Shown: positions 60,942 to 64,000 of the stretch, in pieces | Numbering within the stretch: position 1 is the first letter of the stretch | How the letters are laid out: the number at the start of each line of letters is the position of its first letter | Assembly: GCA_028826165.1 (NCBI GenBank) | Contig: JAPDFW010000070.1 | Coordinates: forward strand, 456,501-520,500 | Source of the DNA: Anaeramoeba ignava | Taxonomy: Eukaryota; Metamonada; Anaeramoebidae | DNA length: 64,000 nt | Direction of reading: 5' to 3' | Translations under genes and position numbers: made by a program | Notes under the pieces: generated by a model | What the model was told of the DNA's origin: nothing | The model's input: the letters and a program-made list of their open reading frames with translations, nothing else | Database searches by the model: none

Positions 60942-62654
60942 TTAATCAACATCTCCAATTTCATTTTCAATTTCATTTTCTTCTTTTTGTTTTTCAACTT
61001 CTTTTTCAATTTCTTCAAGATTCCAATTAATTTCTGATTTTTTTATTTGAATTTTTTGTAATTCTTGAGAAATATTTTGAAATAATTGATTTGAACTAAA
61101 AAGATAAAATAATAATAAATTAATTTTAATTTAAATTTAATTTAAATTTTAATTTTAATTTTACCTTGATTTTTGAAACCAAACACAAAAATCATCAATA
61201 TAAATTTTACTTAAATGCCATTTTAATTCATGATGATCAAAAATATCTTTTATTTTTAATAAACATTTTAAAACTTGTGTTTTTCCTTGAGAAAAAATAA
61301 TTTTTGTATCTTCAAGAATTTTCATTGAAAGATTCCAATTTCTATATAAAGGATAAACAAGAGAACGACGAATACAACTAATAAATGATTCTTTTATTGA
61401 AGAATAAGTCTAAATTTAATAAGAGATTGAATTTAAAATTTGCAAAAAAGAAGAAATATTATTTTCAAAAAATGATCTTTTTTCTTTTTTCTTTTTTCTT
61501 TTTTACATCAAACCAAGATAATGTTCCACTTAATTTAGTTATATTCCATGCTGATTCTACAGTAGGTTCTCCTAAATTTGTTCTGTTATCATAAGAAAAT
61601 GCGAAAATAATTTCTATTAATGAATATAATATTTCTTTTGGATTTGAAATTAAATCTATTTTGATTTTGATTTTGATTTTGATTTTATTTTTGAATAAAA
61701 ATGAATTTTCCAAATTTTGTTTTTGCCAAAGTTAAATTGAATAAAATGAGAATAATACATTCTTTATTTGGAAGATTTGTCATAATTTTCTTTTCATTTG
61801 TTGAAAATCTGATTTTAAATTGAGAATTTTTATTTTTGGATTTTTTCTGTTTATTTTGAATTCTAATCCAAAAAGGTCGAAATTCAAAAACATGAGAAAA
61901 TTCAAATGATAAAGCATAATCAGCCATATAATGTTCTAAATTAAAATCTTGATTTTCTTTTTCGATTCGATTTTTTTTTCTTTGGGAATAAGATGTAAAA
62001 TCTGGATTTTTAAAATCGATAATTTCCAAAATATCTTCTTGTAAATATTTAAAGACATCAAAATAAAGATTATTAAAACCATAAAAGAATTGGTTTTTGA
62101 GGGAATCGATTAGATTTAGATTTTGATTTTTGATTTTGATTTTGATTTTGATTTTGATTTAAATTCAAATTTTCAATTCCTTTTTCAATTTCATTTAAAT
62201 TGTCTTCTCGATTTTGAATTTCATGACCAACTCTTGGAAGATTTTCATAAATTTCTTCAATAGCTTCATTAAAAAATTGATCATCATTATCATCATTATC
62301 ATCTTCATAATTTTTTTTAGAATCTAAAACTTCAATTGTTTTATCTTTTATTTTTGAAGGAGTTAAAATACTTGTTAACATTTCTAAATTTTCAAAAAAT
62401 TCTCCTTTGATTTTTTTAGGGATTTTAAAAGAAATTTCATTTTGTTCAATATTATAATTAAATTTAACATCTCTTTCATTTTCATCATCTAATTCATGTG
62501 GAAAAGTTAAACGTAAAAAATAAGGTTTTGAATAGAATTTAAATTCTTTTCCAAGAATATAATAATCAATATCATCAAATTTTGAATATGGGATTTTAAT
62601 ATTAATAATTATAAAATTATCTTCTTGTTCTACATTAAATTTTGGGATAATCAT
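60942..62654 (-). CDS. SHQ1: SHQ1, H/ACA snoRNP assembly chaperone; two +1 frame breaks
   Basis: Exons 62654-61507, 61409-61165 and 61095-60942 give about 514 residues if two single bases are skipped (at the five-T run 62127-62131 and near 61685-61740). The N-terminal CS-like domain (MIIPKFNVEQEDNFIIINIK, YFLRLTFPHELDDE) is characteristic of SHQ1. An acidic/Asn-Gln linker and the SHQ1-specific helical domain follow: FYGFNNLYFDVF, FNLEHYMADYA, RTNLGEPTVESAWNI, LSGTLSWFD, CIRRSLVYPLYRNW, QGKTQVLKCLL. SHQ1 holds the pseudouridine synthase Cbf5/dyskerin before H/ACA RNP assembly in the nucleus. The C-terminus is acidic. Conserved blocks on both sides of each break show that the gene is homologous throughout. 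Confidence 0.87.
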
Positions 62655-62774
62655 TTTAATTTTTTTTATTAAATTTTTATTTAAGAAAAATGAAAAATGA
62701 AAAATGAAAAATGAAAAATTAAATTTGAAAGAAAAAAATTTTTTTGAAGAAGAAAATTTCCTTTTCTTTCGAAT

Positions 62775-64000
62775 TTAAATTTTTAAAAAATTCATTTCTT
62801 TTTGTTTTTTTGGATAACGTTTAGGAAGATCATTTTCCCAAAATTTCCAATTTTGCATATGATTTTTATACCATTGAACTAATTTTCAAAAAAAAGAAAA
62901 AGAAATTAAATTAAATTAAATATTAAATATTGAATATTGAATATTAAATATTGAATATTAAATAATAAATATTGAATATTAAATTGAATTAAATATTAAA
63001 TATTGAATATTAAATTGAATTAAATATTAAATATTGAATTAAATTAAATTAAATTAAATTAAATTAAATTAAATTAAATTGAATTAAATTAAATAATAAA
63101 TATTGAATTAAATTAAATTAAATTAAATTAAATTAAATAATAAATATTGAATATTAAATATTAAATTGAATAATGAATTAAATAATAAATATTGAATTAA
63201 ATATTAAATTAAATATTAAATATTAAATTAAATATTAAATATTAAATTGGATTAAATATTAATTTATATAATATTCTTTAAGATTTTATACTTGTTCTAT
63301 CAATTCCTTCTTCAAATTCAATTTTTGGTTTCCATCCTAATTTTTGGAGTTTAGAAGTGTCCATTGTATATTTTATATCATTATATGGACGATCTTTAAC
63401 AAAACGAATATATTTATCTTCTTGGTTTTCCAAATGAAATTTTTTAAGAAGGATTTTTGTTAAATTTAAATTAGAAATTTCAAAATCAGAACCAATATTA
63501 TAAATTTCTCCAATTTTTCCTTTATGTAAAAGAATATCAAAAGCTTGAACAACATCATCAACATAAATATAATTTCTTAAATTAGATCCATTTCCTTGAA
63601 TTGGACATGATTTATTTTGATCTAAAAGACAAATAAATTTTGGAATAATTTTTTCAGGATATTGATTAGGTCCATAAGTATTATTTCCTCTTGTTATAAT
63701 AATTGGAACATGAAAACATTTATAATATGTTTGTACTAATAATTCTGCACCTGCTTTAGATGCTGAATATGGATTTGTTGGTTCAAGTTTTGAGTTTTCT
63801 GTAAATTTTTGCTATTTTAAAATTAAAATTAATATTAAAATTTAATTCAAAATTAAAATTAAAAATTAAATTCAAAATTAAAATTAATATTAATATTCAA
63901 TTTCAATTTTAAAGTACATTTTCTGATAAAGAATCACCATAAACTTCATCTGTAGAAACATGAATAAAACGTTTAATTTTATAATTTTTTGCTGCTTCAA
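62775..64000 (-). CDS. Nucleotide-sugar 4,6-dehydratase, short-chain dehydrogenase family (5' partial)
   Basis: The gene runs off the right end. Visible exons are 64000-63918, 63811-63292 and 62878-62775, joined in phases 0 and 1. The first has the catalytic HVSTDEVYG (Thr-Asp-Glu triad), the second NPYSASKAGAE (Tyr-x3-Lys), TRGNNTYGPNQYPEKIIP and YVDDVVQAFDILL. The last encodes QWYKNHMQNWKFW and the basic end. These motifs identify a dTDP- or UDP-glucose 4,6-dehydratase (RmlB/TGDS or RHM type), which makes the 4-keto-6-deoxy intermediate for rhamnose-type sugars. The N-terminal NAD-binding Rossmann segment lies outside the window. The substrate nucleotide cannot be decided from what is visible. 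Confidence 0.85.
62905..63270 (-). repeat. TTTAATATTCAATATTTAAT repeat in dehydratase intron
   Basis: The intron 62879-63291 is filled with AATATTCAATATTTAATT (sense strand), C but no G. The smaller intron at 63812-63917 has AATTTTAATT repeats. Confidence 0.92.

Noticed and set aside
1-64000. tRNA, rRNA, transposon or viral genes
   Set aside because: I read for tRNA box-B-like sequence, reverse transcriptase, transposase and integrase motifs on both strands and found none I could support.

Overview
This window comes from the nuclear genome of a microbial eukaryote. Every recognisable gene is eukaryotic in type (R1R2R3-MYB, DENN, RhoGAP, RhoGEF/ArfGAP, UGGT, SHQ1, HECT, RRM). Many genes carry GT...AG introns, the standard stop codons are used, and almost all introns and spacers are A+T-rich simple repeats. 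Asn/Gln/Glu/Lys tracts and the wealth of small-GTPase regulators suggest a free-living amoeboid protist. Anaeramoeba (Metamonada) is my best guess, from general resemblance only; a dictyostelid-like or other AT-rich amoeba is not excluded.

Layout. 1-10074 (+): eight genes or remnants of a four-TM, claudin/PMP22-like family, each with a tiny exon 1 (TM1), an intron at one shared position, and a main exon. A ninth member lies at 19126-19835 (-). 11043-12240 (+): RING-like plus CCCH zinc-finger protein. 12362-13177 (-): beta-trefoil protein. 13670-18979 (-): CH-DH-PH-ArfGAP-PH protein. 20345-22318 (-): four-RRM protein. 22726-28924 (+): UDP-glucose:glycoprotein glucosyltransferase with changed active-site motifs. 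30325-41966 (+): giant SPRY/HECT protein that stops before the HECT C-lobe. 42043-46118 (-): DENN-domain RabGEF, divergent from a RhoGAP at 46498-48068 (+). 48566-50702 (+): membrane-anchored bacterial-type beta-propeller protein, convergent with an alpha-2-macroglobulin-like thioester protein at 50985-55569 (-). A ~2 kb satellite follows. 58339-60778 (+): R1R2R3-MYB with a MYB-site-like element just upstream. 60942-62654 (-): SHQ1. 62775-64000 (-): nucleotide-sugar 4,6-dehydratase, cut by the window end.

Functional themes are small-GTPase and actin/membrane signalling, ER glycoprotein quality control and sugar-nucleotide metabolism, RNA biology, and membrane proteins. There are no operons and no obvious single pathway. 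I saw no tRNA, rRNA, CRISPR array or transposon.

The most interesting points are: the claudin-like array, in which near-identical exons flank satellite introns of very different length; the gene-specific intron repeats whose sense strand is nearly free of G; five genes with seven frame breaks, all of which need one skipped base (+1); three apparently catalytically altered or truncated enzymes (UGGT, HECT, ArfGAP); and the cytosolic-looking thioester A2M next to a bacterial-type propeller gene. Exon joins were made by hand from frame, phase and family conservation. Each join I give for a gene restores an exact reading frame, but no transcript data were available.
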